In this document: piece by piece, positions 53,323 through 62,597 of the stretch
How the letters are laid out: every line of letters begins with the position of its first letter
Position numbering within the stretch: position 1 is the stretch's first letter
NCBI RefSeq assembly: GCF_003992255.1
Contig: NZ_RQVA01000004.1
Coordinates: 1 to 64,000, forward strand
From: F0422 sp003992255
GTDB taxonomy: Bacteria; Bacillota; Negativicutes; Veillonellales; Veillonellaceae
DNA length: 64,000 nt
Reading direction: 5' to 3'
The notes under the pieces: model-generated
The model's database searches: none
Seen by the model: the letters and a program-made list of their open reading frames with translations, nothing else
Told to the model about the DNA's origin: nothing
Translations under genes and position numbers: made by a program

Positions 53323-53673
53323 TTAGTCGATATTTGGCCAACCTAATTCTTTACCGCCTAATAAATGAGCATGTAAATGGAATACAGTTTGACCTGCTTT
53401 GGCGCCAGTATTTAATGTTAAGCGATATCCATCAGCGGCAAGACCTAATTCTTTTGCTACCAATTTAGCAAATGGCAAGATACCTTCCACATAGGCTTCA
53501 TTGTTTTCGTTTAAATGAGCAATATTAGATACATGGTTTTTAGGAATGATTAAGACATGAACTGGTGCTACAGGAGCAATATCATGGAATGCTAAGAATT
53601 TATCATTTTCTAATACAACATTAGCCGGAATTTCTTTATTAATAATTTTACAAAATAGGCAATCTTCTTTCAT
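53323..53673 (-). CDS. hinT: HIT-family purine nucleoside phosphoramidase
   Basis: This 116-residue protein begins with a zinc-type CLFCKI (Cys5, Cys8) and ends with the histidine triad HLHAHLLGG. HIT proteins of this class hydrolyse adenosine phosphoramidates. GAAAGGGG precedes the ATG. A 169-bp AT-rich gap (53674-53842) separates it from mtaB and shows no gene. Confidence 0.94.
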   Translation of the reverse strand: MKEDCLFCKIINKEIPANVVLENDKFLAFHDIAPVAPVHVLIIPKNHVSNIAHLNENNEAYVEGILPFAKLVAKELGLAADGYRLTLNTGAKAGQTVFHLHAHLLGGKELGWPNID

Positions 53674-53842
53674 GGGAGTCCCCTTTCTAATCTACTGTAT
53701 GATACTTACATACTATGATATTAACTATATCAAAAATATTCTATATAGTCTATTATTTATTTCTTAAAATACAATCAATTCACCATTAAATATCTTCAAA
53801 AAATTCTATCCATTAGATGATGAACCTCGTAAAAAATTAACT

Positions 53843-55144
53843 CTAAATCTCCACTAGCACCACATCACTATGTACTTCTGTCACTGTACCGCTTACAATA
53901 TCTCCTACATTGAATTGGTACTCTTGTTTAGGTATTTTACTATGAACATATTCATTAGTTAGTCCATAATAGTAAAAGTCATCGCTTTGTTCGATGAGAA
54001 CCTTCACTGGTTGGTTAAGGAAACGGTTGGCATAGGCTTTAAAACCTTCCTTGCCAAGTTGATTTAACAAAGCTACCCGTGTTTTTTTCACGGCTTCTGG
54101 CACTTGGTCTTCCATCTTAGCAGCTGGCGTGCCTTCTCGAATGGAATATGGGAAAGCGTGGATGTGCGTAAAACCAACTTCTTTCACTGTACGCATGGTT
54201 TCCTCAAATAATTCGTCTGTTTCACCTGGGAATCCAGCGATAATATCTGTTGTAATAGATAAGTTCGGGATCCGACTACGCAAATACTTCACTAAATCTT
54301 TGTATTGTTGCAAATTATAGTGACGGTTCATAGCTTTCAACACAGGATCTGAACCAGCTTGTAAAGGAAGATGTAAATTAGGGCATACACGAGGGTTCGT
54401 TGCCATTAACTCGATTAATTCTTCCGATACTTCTACAGATTCAATAGAACCAAAGCGAATGCGTTCTAAGCCATCAATGGTCAATAATTCACGCACAACA
54501 CGGCCTAAGGTTGGTTGCTCAGGTAGTTCAATACCATAGTTACCGAGATGTATCCCTGTGAGTACTACTTCTTTATATCCATAGGCAACAAGACGTTTTG
54601 CTTCTTCCACAATGTCTTCAATTTTTCTAGACTTTAATTTTCCTCGTGTATAAGGAATGATACAGAAGGAGCAGAAATTATTACATCCTTCTTGTATCTT
54701 CATGAAAGCCCGACATTTTTCGATTTCATTGCCAAATAAAGGCATTTCTTCAAAGGTAGACTCTTCCATCACATTACGAACGATGGAAATCTGTTCTTCT
54801 GTAGATGGAATATTTTCTACTAATTCTACAATTTTATTTCGATTTGCCGTACCGATGACAAGGTTGACCCCATCGATAGCAGAAATCACTTCTGGCGCCA
54901 ATTGAGCATAACATCCTGTTACCACGATGAACGCTTCTGGGTTACGGCGTTTTGCTTGTCGAATTAATTGGCGTGATTTTTTCTCACCCATGTTCGTTAC
55001 AGAACAAGTATTAATCACATAAATAGAGGCTTCTTCATCGAAGCCAACAGGTGTATATCCTGCTTTTATAAATAAACCTTTCATGGCATCAGTATCATAT
55101 TGATTGACACGACACCCTAATGTAGTAAATGCTACTGTCTTCAT
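53843..55144 (-). CDS. mtaB: tRNA t6A37 methylthiotransferase MtaB
   Basis: MtaB converts t6A to ms2t6A at tRNA position 37. The 433-residue protein has the UPF0004 domain with TLGCRVNQYD, the radical-SAM cluster motif CNNFCSFCIIPYTRGK and a C-terminal TRAM domain. It lies 7 bp after rsmE in the dnaJ-prmA-rsmE-mtaB order seen in many Firmicutes. Confidence 0.95.
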   Translation of the reverse strand: MKTVAFTTLGCRVNQYDTDAMKGLFIKAGYTPVGFDEEASIYVINTCSVTNMGEKKSRQLIRQAKRRNPEAFIVVTGCYAQLAPEVISAIDGVNLVIGTANRNKIVELVENIPSTEEQISIVRNVMEESTFEEMPLFGNEIEKCRAFMKIQEGCNNFCSFCIIPYTRGKLKSRKIEDIVEEAKRLVAYGYKEVVLTGIHLGNYGIELPEQPTLGRVVRELLTIDGLERIRFGSIESVEVSEELIELMATNPRVCPNLHLPLQAGSDPVLKAMNRHYNLQQYKDLVKYLRSRIPNLSITTDIIAGFPGETDELFEETMRTVKEVGFTHIHAFPYSIREGTPAAKMEDQVPEAVKKTRVALLNQLGKEGFKAYANRFLNQPVKVLIEQSDDFYYYGLTNEYVHSKIPKQEYQFNVGDIVSGTVTEVHSDVVLVEI

Positions 55145-55151
55145 GAGACTC

Positions 55152-55892
55152 CTAATCTAGTAATTCATATTGAATCATACTCACAGCACTTAATGCCGCT
55201 GTTTCAGCTCGTAATATAGTGGAGCCTAGGCTAACCTTATGGCCTCCACAGGATTCCAATAGGTCCATTTCAGTAGGACTATAACCACCTTCAGGACCAA
55301 TGCAAATGGCTATGGTATGGTATGAATTAGTATGTAACTGTGTTTGTAAAATATCTTTGATTGTCTTGTCATCTTCTCGTTCGTAGGCACCTAACAAGAG
55401 AACTCCCTCATCAGATTGTAAGGTTTGCAGTACCTCTGAAAGTGACTGTTCCACTGTTAATGTAGGTACATCGGGACGTCCACATTGTTGGCTAGCCTCT
55501 ATGATAATTTTTTCCCATCTACTTTTTTTGGCGTTTAATTTTTTAGCATCATATTTAGCTACACAATGGACCGAAGATACACCGTAGATATGATGAACAT
55601 TTAATTCCGTAGCCTTTTGCAATAAAAACTCGAACTTATCGCCTTTCAAAAAGGATTGAATTAACACTACTTTCGTAGCTGATGTAGACACGTCAATGGT
55701 ACGTAATCGTTTCGCCATATATATGTCTGATTCCTCAGATATTAGCACAAATTCACCTGTATGCCCTTCATGATTGCTCACAATAAAAGGTTCCTCTTTA
55801 GAATGGCGCAATACATGAAAGAGGTGATGTGCTGTATCTGCAGGTAACTGAATACTTTCATCTATAATGCCATCAATAAATATTTTTTTCAT
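55152..55892 (-). CDS. rsmE: 16S rRNA m3U1498 methyltransferase
   Basis: RsmE methylates U1498 of 16S rRNA. The 246-residue SPOUT protein has an N-terminal PUA-like domain (HHLFHVLRHSKEE) and the C-terminal knot with IGPEGGYSPTEMDLLES and SLGSTILRAETAALSAVS. ATG 55892 follows ATAGGAAG. It lies 12 bp after prmA. Confidence 0.96.
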   Translation of the reverse strand: MKKIFIDGIIDESIQLPADTAHHLFHVLRHSKEEPFIVSNHEGHTGEFVLISEESDIYMAKRLRTIDVSTSATKVVLIQSFLKGDKFEFLLQKATELNVHHIYGVSSVHCVAKYDAKKLNAKKSRWEKIIIEASQQCGRPDVPTLTVEQSLSEVLQTLQSDEGVLLLGAYEREDDKTIKDILQTQLHTNSYHTIAICIGPEGGYSPTEMDLLESCGGHKVSLGSTILRAETAALSAVSMIQYELLD

Positions 55893-55904
55893 ATACTTCC
55901 TATC

Positions 55905-56786
55905 TTATGCCAAGGCAAAGGTATGCCAAGGGCCCTCTACCATTTCTTCCATAATAGTCCAGTGGTTAGTAATATACGGCATAATTTCATCATACCGATC
56001 GTCCACAATACCACTTATTATTAGTATACCATTATCGTGCAATTTTTCCCTAATCATAGGCAATAAAATTTTTAGAGGATCTACTGTTAAATTCGCTAGT
56101 ATAAGATGAGCTTTACCGTGAAAGTCATCGCTTAAATTGCCATGAATGATGGTTGCCTCAATACCATTATTTTCACAGTTTTCCTTGGCCTGTATAGCTG
56201 CCTCTTCTTCTAGGTCGATGCCCACTAGGTTAGGTATCCCTAAATGATGGGCTGCTAGTAATAAAATACCTGTACCAGTACCAATATCTAGGCAAACCTG
56301 TTGGCTCAAATCTGTGGGAATACGGTGTATATATTTGCCTAATAAAGTGGCGCAGTTTCTAGTAGTTTCATGGTCTCCTGTGCCAAAAGAAAGCTTTGTA
56401 TCCATGGTCATTACCACATCTTGTTCTGTAGCGAGTGGATCTGTAGAGGTATCATAGCTTTGCCAAGCGGGACAAATCACCAAGTCTGGTAACAATCTCG
56501 TAGGCATAATATATTGTTGCCAACTATGATACCATTGCTCATCGTCTACAGTTTTACTTACCATATCACTATAGGAAATATTAGCAACTTGTAATGCTGT
56601 TTCTATGATCTGTTTCCACTGCTCCTCATCTTTGTCTACGCCTAAATAGATGGTCACACGGCTTAAGTTGGGGTTATTTTCTATTGTTTCTTCTATATAT
56701 CCATTACTCTCTATATCATTAAAAATGGCAGCCATTTCATCAATGACTGCCACTTCTACAGTAATGGATATTTCTATCCATTTCAT
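55905..56786 (-). CDS. prmA: Ribosomal protein L11 methyltransferase
   Basis: PrmA trimethylates ribosomal protein uL11. The 293-residue protein shows the SAM motif LDIGTGTGILLLAAHHLG, SFGTGDHETTRNC and the motif IV LILANLTVDP. I chose ATG 56786 behind AAGGAG; the longer reading begins within the space just after dnaJ. Confidence 0.96.
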   Translation of the reverse strand: MKWIEISITVEVAVIDEMAAIFNDIESNGYIEETIENNPNLSRVTIYLGVDKDEEQWKQIIETALQVANISYSDMVSKTVDDEQWYHSWQQYIMPTRLLPDLVICPAWQSYDTSTDPLATEQDVVMTMDTKLSFGTGDHETTRNCATLLGKYIHRIPTDLSQQVCLDIGTGTGILLLAAHHLGIPNLVGIDLEEEAAIQAKENCENNGIEATIIHGNLSDDFHGKAHLILANLTVDPLKILLPMIREKLHDNGILIISGIVDDRYDEIMPYITNHWTIMEEMVEGPWHTFALA

Positions 56787-56810
56787 AGATGACTCCTTAC
56801 TTACCAAGGT

Positions 56811-57998
56811 TTAATCTTGGCAAAATAACTGTTTCACCTTATCACTTAAATTTTCTAATATGCTTTTGTTCACTTTCAAAGTATTTACATCTTCTTTGTT
56901 TTCTGCAGCAAACTCAACTAATAATTGACGTTGTTTATCTGTCAATTTTTTAGGTGTTTCCACAGTGACAACTACGTGTTGATCACCACGTTGGCTTGGT
57001 TGACGTAAATACGGAACACCTTGTCCTTTAATTCTGAAAGCAGTACCAGTTTGTGTACCTTCAGGGATTTTTAATTCTACTTTACCTTCTAAAGTAGGAA
57101 CTTGTATAGTAGCACCTAGTGCAGCTTGTGAGAAAGAGATAGTTTGACGTAATACAACATCGTTGCCACTACGTTCAAATTCTTTATCACGAGACACAGA
57201 GATATACACATATAAATCGCCCTTAGGGCCACCTAATGTACCAGGCTCCCCTTCTCCGGATACACGAAGACGTGCACCATCATCGACACCAGCTGGTATT
57301 TTGATTTCAATATCACGGCGTTTAATAGCTTGTCCTTGTCCACGACATACTTTACAAGGTTTTTCAACAATTTTACCTTGTCCACCACATCGAGAACATG
57401 TGCGAACCGTTTGCATACGACCAAATGGTGTATTTTGAATAACAGCCTCTTGTCCGGAACCATGACAGTTTGGACATGTTTCTACTTTAGAACCAGGCTC
57501 ACCACCTGTACCATGACAATGATCACACTCTTCATGGCGTTGTACATTAACTTTCATTGTCGTGCCAAACACAGCATCTCGGAATGAAATGCGTACATCT
57601 TGGCGTAAATCGGCACCGCGCTCTGGACCACGTTGACCTCGGCCACCACCGCCGCCGAACATGTCAAAGATATTACCAAAAATATCTTCAAATCCGCCAC
57701 CACCGCCAAATCCACCAAAGCCACCGCCACCGAAGCCACCATTAAATCCACCAGCGGAGTTTCCTCCGCCAGCAGTAAAGGCATCATGACCGTATTGGTC
57801 ATATTGTGCTTTTTTAGTGTCATCAGACAATACTTCATAGGCTTCATTCACTTCTTTAAAGTTCTTTTCTGCCTCTTCTGGATTGTCTCGATTTACATCT
57901 GGATGGTATTGACGTGCTTTCTTACGAAAGGCTTTCTTAATTTCATCTTGGGATGCATTTTTGTCGACGCCAAGGACGTCATAATAATCACGAGCCAT
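56811..57998 (-). CDS. dnaJ: Chaperone DnaJ
   Basis: DnaJ delivers substrates to DnaK and stimulates its ATPase. The 395-residue type I protein has the J domain with HPD (about residues 33-35), a glycine/phenylalanine-rich linker (about 77-120), four zinc repeats CDHCHGTG, CPNCHGSG, CSRCGGQG and CKVCRGQG, and the C-terminal substrate domains. It lies 18 bp after dnaK. Confidence 0.98.
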   Translation of the reverse strand: MARDYYDVLGVDKNASQDEIKKAFRKKARQYHPDVNRDNPEEAEKNFKEVNEAYEVLSDDTKKAQYDQYGHDAFTAGGGNSAGGFNGGFGGGGFGGFGGGGGFEDIFGNIFDMFGGGGGRGQRGPERGADLRQDVRISFRDAVFGTTMKVNVQRHEECDHCHGTGGEPGSKVETCPNCHGSGQEAVIQNTPFGRMQTVRTCSRCGGQGKIVEKPCKVCRGQGQAIKRRDIEIKIPAGVDDGARLRVSGEGEPGTLGGPKGDLYVYISVSRDKEFERSGNDVVLRQTISFSQAALGATIQVPTLEGKVELKIPEGTQTGTAFRIKGQGVPYLRQPSQRGDQHVVVTVETPKKLTDKQRQLLVEFAAENKEDVNTLKVNKSILENLSDKVKQLFCQD

Positions 57999-58016
57999 TA
58001 TCTATGTCCCTTCTTA

Positions 58017-59843
58017 TTATTTTTTCTCTTCGTCAACTACTGTGTAGTCAGCGTCTACTACATTATCATCTTGTTTAGGAGCTTCTTGTCCACCTTGTTC
58101 GCCTTGAGCTTGCGCTTGTTCGTACATTTTAGAGGACAATTCGTATAAAGGAGCTGTCAATGCTTCGCTATCAGCTTTAATTTTTTCAATATCGCCAGAC
58201 TCAATAGATGCTTTTAACGTTTCTGTCGCTTTTTTAACAGCTTCTAATTGTGCTGCATCAGCTTTACCTTCAAAGTCTTTCACTGCTTTTTCAGCTTGGT
58301 ATACCAAGTTATCAGCATTGTTTTTCACTTCTACTTCTTCTTTTTTAGCTTTATCTTCAGCTGCATGTGTTTCAGCTTCTTTTACCATGCGGTCGATTTC
58401 TTCATCGCTTAAACCGGAAGATGATGTAATTGTGATTGCTTGCTCTTTACCAGTACCAAGATCTTTTGCTTTTACATTAACGATACCGTTAGCATCGATG
58501 TTGAATGTAACTTCGATTTTAGGTACTCCACGAGGAGCTGCTGGGATGCCGGACAATTCGAAACGGCCCAATGTTTTGTTAGCTGAAGCCATGTCGCGTT
58601 CCCCTTGCAATACATGGATATCAACGGAAGGTTGGTTATCTGCTGCTGTGGAGAATACTTGAGATTTAGATGTAGGGATTGTTGTGTTGCGGTCGATAAT
58701 TCGAGTGAAGATACCACCCATAGTTTCGATACCTAAAGACAATGGAGTTACGTCAAGTAACAATACGTCTTTTACTTCACCTACTAATACACCACCTTGA
58801 ATCGCAGCACCGATAGCTACACATTCGTCAGGGTTGATGTTTTTAGTTGGTTCTTTACCTAATTCGCGTTTGATCGCATCTTGTACTGCAGGAATACGAG
58901 TAGATCCGCCTACTAACAATACTTTGTCAATTTCAGAAGCAGATAAACCAGCATCTTTCATTGCTTTACGAGTAGGCTCGATAGTTGCTTCTACTAAGTC
59001 ACGAGTTAATTCATCAAATTTAGCACGAGTTAAGGTTACGTCTAAATGTTTAGGGCCTGTTGCATCAGCTGTAATGAATGGCAAGTTGATTTGTGTGCTT
59101 GCTACGCCAGACAACTCAATTTTAGCTTTTTCAGCAGCTTCTTTTAAACGTTGATCAGCTAATTTATCGTTGGACAAATCAATACCAGTTTCTTTTTTAA
59201 ATTCACTGATTAAATAATCCATAATGCGTTGGTCAAAGTCGTCACCACCTAAATGGTTGTTACCAGATGTTGCCAATACTTCAAATACGCCTTCACCTAA
59301 TTCAAGGATGGATACGTCGAATGTACCACCACCAAGGTCGAATACAAGGATTTTACCGTCTTCACCTTTGTCTACACCATATGCTAACGCAGCTGCTGTA
59401 GGTTCGTTGATGATACGTAATACTTCTAAGCCTGCTACTGTACCAGCGTCTTTTGTTGCTTGACGTTGAGAGTCAGTGAAATATGCAGGAACAGTGATAA
59501 CTGCTTGTTTTACAGGTTCCCCTAAATGAGCTTCAGCATCAGCTTTAATTTTTTGTAGAATCATAGCAGAGATTTCTTGTGGTGTATAGGATTTACCTTC
59601 TACATTCACTTTGTAATCTGTGCCCATATGACGTTTAATAGAAATGATTGTGTTTTCAGGGTTGGAAACCGCTTGACGTTTAGCCAATTGACCTACTAAA
59701 CGTTCGCCATTTTTTGCAAAACCTACTACGGAAGGAGTCGTTCTAGCTCCCTCTTGGTTTGTAATAACAGTTGGTTCGCCGCCTTCCATTACTGCGAAAC
59801 AAGAATTTGTTGTACCTAAGTCAATACCAATTACTTTTGCCAT
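58017..59843 (-). CDS. dnaK: Chaperone DnaK (Hsp70)
   Basis: The ATP-driven chaperone has 608 residues, with VIGIDLGTTNSC at the N-terminus, the ATPase motifs VFDLGGGTFDVSILEL and LLVGGSTRIPAVQ, a substrate-binding domain from about residue 380 and a Gln/Gly-rich flexible tail ending in an acidic stretch. AGGAGG precedes the ATG. It is third in the hrcA operon. Confidence 0.99.
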   Translation of the reverse strand: MAKVIGIDLGTTNSCFAVMEGGEPTVITNQEGARTTPSVVGFAKNGERLVGQLAKRQAVSNPENTIISIKRHMGTDYKVNVEGKSYTPQEISAMILQKIKADAEAHLGEPVKQAVITVPAYFTDSQRQATKDAGTVAGLEVLRIINEPTAAALAYGVDKGEDGKILVFDLGGGTFDVSILELGEGVFEVLATSGNNHLGGDDFDQRIMDYLISEFKKETGIDLSNDKLADQRLKEAAEKAKIELSGVASTQINLPFITADATGPKHLDVTLTRAKFDELTRDLVEATIEPTRKAMKDAGLSASEIDKVLLVGGSTRIPAVQDAIKRELGKEPTKNINPDECVAIGAAIQGGVLVGEVKDVLLLDVTPLSLGIETMGGIFTRIIDRNTTIPTSKSQVFSTAADNQPSVDIHVLQGERDMASANKTLGRFELSGIPAAPRGVPKIEVTFNIDANGIVNVKAKDLGTGKEQAITITSSSGLSDEEIDRMVKEAETHAAEDKAKKEEVEVKNNADNLVYQAEKAVKDFEGKADAAQLEAVKKATETLKASIESGDIEKIKADSEALTAPLYELSSKMYEQAQAQGEQGGQEAPKQDDNVVDADYTVVDEEKK

Positions 59844-59893
59844 TTAACATGACCTCCTAATACTTCTTCTAATATGTTTATTATAATAATTAA

Positions 59894-60397
59894 TTATCCG
59901 TTATGGACTACTTTCACCATGGCTGGACGTACCACGCGGCCTTCTACAGTATAGCCTGTTTGTAATACTTCACACACAGTGTCATCTTCCATATCTTCAG
60001 CTGGAACACGCATGATAGCTTGATGGAAATTTGGATCAAATGGTTGTCCCACAGCTTCAATGACTGCTAAACCTTGTTTTGATAGGCTTGCCATCAAGCT
60101 TTGTTGAATCATTACAAATCCTTCCATGAAAGCCTTCGTTTCTGGCGTTTCAGGTGCTGAAAGTGCTCTTTCAAAATTATCTAATACTGGGAGTAAATCT
60201 TCAATAACATGAGATTTAACAAATACCCCTAATTGTTCTTTTTCTTGGTTCGTACGACGTCTGAAGTTTTCAAAATCTGCTTGCAAACGCATGTATCGTT
60301 GCTCCCATTCTTTCGTAGGGTCTACTGCTTCAGGAGCTTCCTCTTCCAAAACTTCCACTTCAGGAGTGACTGTTTCTTCTTGTTTATTTTCTTCCAT
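59894..60397 (-). CDS. grpE: Nucleotide exchange factor GrpE
   Basis: GrpE releases ADP from DnaK. The 167-residue protein has an acidic N-terminal tail, a long helix with YMRLQADFENFRRRTNQEKE and the beta domain with TVCEVLQTGYTVEGRVVRPA. It lies 11 bp after hrcA in the heat-shock operon. Confidence 0.97.
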   Translation of the reverse strand: MEENKQEETVTPEVEVLEEEAPEAVDPTKEWEQRYMRLQADFENFRRRTNQEKEQLGVFVKSHVIEDLLPVLDNFERALSAPETPETKAFMEGFVMIQQSLMASLSKQGLAVIEAVGQPFDPNFHQAIMRVPAEDMEDDTVCEVLQTGYTVEGRVVRPAMVKVVHNG

Positions 60398-60408
60398 ACT
60401 TCACCTCT

Positions 60409-61422
60409 TTACAGCTTCTTTTTCTGTTCTTGTAATTCTTCCATGCACTTATTAATATAGGCTAGGATGCCCATAATACGGCCATATTCCATTCGTGTAG
60501 GACCTACAATAGCGAGGGTACCTACTTGATGAGGAACATTGAAACTTGCTTGGATAACACTGATATCTTTCACCAGTTCGTTGGAGTGACCTATTTTTAC
60601 ATCGATAGGACTACTAGAGTTTGGCGTTAATAATTGGGTTAACTCATCTTGTTGTTCTAATAAGGCTAACAGTGGTTGGGCCCGTTTAATATCGTTAAAC
60701 TCTGGTTGTTCTAATAAGGATGTAGTTCCTATTGTATAGAAGAGTTTTCGCTTAGCAATGGCTCGATATAATGTGTCACAAAAAACTACATACGTTGTAT
60801 CTTGTAAATCTAAAGTTACCCGCATTTTGTCTAAGTTTTCTTGCGTGATATCCTGGATGGATACATCATGGAGCACACTATTAAAGCGATGTGCATGCAT
60901 AGCTAAGTCTTCTGTATTAATAGGTTCTGTAAAATAGATTGGTTCATTATCCAAGGCGCCTGTATTCGTTACCACCACCATGACCGCTCGATGTTCATCA
61001 ATAGGAAGAACATGAATATAGGTTATGGTAGATGAATCATGGGCGGGAGCTAAAAACATACTCACATTATGACTGATTCTAGAAATTAGCTTTGCTATCT
61101 CTACGAAGAAATCATCTAGTTCTTGTTGATGAGCCTGCCATAACTCTTGAATTACAGGAATATCTTCAGCTGCATCATCTTCAAATCCTTGTAAGGTATC
61201 TACATAGTATTGATAACCTTTAGCCGAAGGTATGCGACCCGCTGATGTATGAGGTTGTTCAAGAAAGCCAAGATCTTCTAAATCAGCCATCTCATTTCGT
61301 ACCGTCGCAGGACTGATACCTAAATCATAATTCTTTGCGATTGTACGAGAACCAACAGGTTCGGCTGTTTTAATGTAATCTTGAATGATAGCACGCAGAA
61401 TGCGTTCTTTCCTTTCATCCAT
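60409..61422 (-). CDS. hrcA: Heat-inducible transcription repressor HrcA
   Basis: HrcA binds CIRCE and represses the dnaK and groE operons. The 337-residue protein has an N-terminal winged helix (SRTIAKNYDLGISPATVRNE) and the C-terminal HrcA domain ending in VGPTRMEYGRIMGILAYINK. CGAGGTGA precedes the ATG. The CIRCE element lies 19 bp upstream, so the operon is autoregulated. Confidence 0.98.
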   Translation of the reverse strand: MDERKERILRAIIQDYIKTAEPVGSRTIAKNYDLGISPATVRNEMADLEDLGFLEQPHTSAGRIPSAKGYQYYVDTLQGFEDDAAEDIPVIQELWQAHQQELDDFFVEIAKLISRISHNVSMFLAPAHDSSTITYIHVLPIDEHRAVMVVVTNTGALDNEPIYFTEPINTEDLAMHAHRFNSVLHDVSIQDITQENLDKMRVTLDLQDTTYVVFCDTLYRAIAKRKLFYTIGTTSLLEQPEFNDIKRAQPLLALLEQQDELTQLLTPNSSSPIDVKIGHSNELVKDISVIQASFNVPHQVGTLAIVGPTRMEYGRIMGILAYINKCMEELQEQKKKL

Positions 61423-61440
61423 AGTATCACCTCGTTATTA

Positions 61441-61467
61441 TTAGCACTCACTAAGGTTGAGTGCTAA
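61441..61467. promoter_or_regulatory. CIRCE operator
   Basis: TTAGCACTC-N9-GAGTGCTAA is a perfect 9-9-9 match to the CIRCE consensus, 19 bp upstream of hrcA. HrcA binding here should repress hrcA-grpE-dnaK-dnaJ and the genes that follow. Confidence 0.98.
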
Positions 61468-61478
61468 CTACAAGATAT

Positions 61479-61506
61479 ATAGTATCACATTTACAACATA
61501 TGTCAA
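61479..61506 (-). promoter_or_regulatory. Promoter of the hrcA-dnaK operon
   Basis: On the minus strand TTGACA (61501-61506) and TACTAT (61479-61484) are separated by 16 bp, directly upstream of CIRCE, which fits a start point within the operator. Confidence 0.78.
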
Positions 61507-61574
61507 GTGAAAAATTGGTGAAAGTTCAGTAAATACCGTATTAGTCAAAAAAACAAACTTTTTGATTGTTTGGT

Positions 61575-61724
61575 TTGGTGAGGTATGTCATAGTGTGATT
61601 TTAGCAAAGGGAAGAGCACGGCACATTCCTCCGCAAACTGATCCTACGGTAGGTTTGCTCCGGAACATGCCGTGTTCTTCTGGGTTCTCATCAATTAGTA
61701 TATTAACTTGACATACCTCACCAA
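61575..61724. repeat. Structured palindromic element, copy 1
   Basis: Outer arms TTGGTGAGGTATGTCA (61575-61590) and TGACATACCTCACCAA (61709-61724) are a perfect 16-bp inverted repeat. Inside is a 19-bp stem with one 2x2 mismatch and one G-T pair (61611-61629 with 61662-61680). It is topped by a TCC/TCC internal loop and a 6-bp inner stem GCAAAC/GTTTGC. The core and the box AGCAAAGGGAAGAGC recur in copy 2 in reverse orientation. The region is intergenic, between the hrcA promoter and a small unknown gene. It may be a non-autonomous mobile palindrome or a structured RNA. Confidence 0.8.
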
Positions 61725-61930
61725 CGCATCCACTCGGGTGGAAGTTTGGGCGCGAGCGTTGTATTGATCTTCTGGTAGTTCTTACATAGTTCGTTAAATC
61801 GGCATACTCAACCAACACATCTAATCTGGTGGAAGTTTGAGGGCGAGCGTTGCTGTGATTCTCTGCATTAGCTCTTACATAGTGCTTTATATAGACATAC
61901 CTCACTAACGCATCTACTCGGTGTGAGATT
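61708..61930. repeat. Degenerate tandem repeat, period about 92 bp
   Basis: Three units start with CATAC at 61712, 61803 and 61896 (periods 91 and 93), the third truncated. Shared blocks are CATAC-CTCA-CCAACGCAT, GGTGGAAGTTTG, GCGAGCGTTG and CTTACATAGT. Units 1 and 2 match at roughly two thirds or more of positions by eye. The beginning of unit 1 is also the right outer arm of the structured element. I see no coding potential. Confidence 0.7.
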
Positions 61931-62095
61931 TAATCGATGTATACTCCCTTTTAAAATTGTATCGTCATAGAATTGATAGTATAATGATATTACGATTATA
62001 TATTGGCATCTATTAACATATTAGGCTTTGTAAGATGCCAGGCCTTAGCTTAGCCTTGTTTTAGATTAATGATTTCTATAAAGGAAAGGTAGTAT

Positions 62096-62455
62096 ATGAA
62101 ATTTATTGTATTACAACGTGATGACATTGAAAATTTTATACATGTCGAGCAAGCACAAATTCATGATTTAATAAACGAAGATCATCAGAACGAATTAGCA
62201 CACATATTGGACTACACCAATCACATGGAGCAATTACAGTTCATAAAAAAAAGTAGTACACTCCTACCTAAAGGACTACGACTGCTGTATATCCCACCAT
62301 TGAAAGAACTTGGTATCACTACAGGTGAAACTTCAGTTACACTTGAGTGGACTGGACTTGAAGAAGATACGTTATACATCATACAAGATGAAGAACCACT
62401 TAAACTACGTATTACGAATCCAAAAGCTGGGGTGTTTTATAAAACCCTCGCATAA
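62096..62455 (+). CDS. Hypothetical protein (119 aa)
   Basis: I do not recognise a family. The protein is soluble, acidic and His-rich in the first half (IHVEQAQIHDLINEDHQNEL), with LLYIPPLKELGITTGETSV in the middle. AAGGAAAGG lies 6-7 bp before the ATG and a strong terminator follows, which supports a real monocistronic gene. It lies between the two structured repeats, in a region that splits the usual hemW-hrcA neighbourhood, and may be a lineage-specific insertion. Confidence 0.72.
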   Translation: MKFIVLQRDDIENFIHVEQAQIHDLINEDHQNELAHILDYTNHMEQLQFIKKSSTLLPKGLRLLYIPPLKELGITTGETSVTLEWTGLEEDTLYIIQDEEPLKLRITNPKAGVFYKTLA

Positions 62456-62500
62456 AATACTTCTTCGTTACTATTCAATGCATCATTCAAAATAAATACA

Positions 62501-62547
62501 AAAGACCAGTACAAGACATCAAGCATGTAACTTGTACTGGTCTTTTT
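62501..62547 (+). terminator. Terminator after the 119-aa gene
   Basis: AAAGACCAGTACAAG (62501-62515) and CTTGTACTGGTCTTT (62531-62545) form a perfect 15-bp stem with a 15-nt loop followed by T residues. Confidence 0.93.
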
Positions 62548-62597
62548 ATGTATTATGATACTCATAATTTCCTGAGGAACGACATTACGCGTAGCAG

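Noticed and set aside
57554..58148. Several open frames opposite dnaJ and the dnaK end
   Set aside because: They arise from the glycine-rich codons of DnaJ on the other strand; no recognisable proteins.
61588..61905. 105-codon open frame on the minus strand in the repeat island
   Set aside because: It runs through the structured element and tandem repeat, and its repeated peptide blocks simply mirror the DNA repeat; no ribosome binding site or family match.
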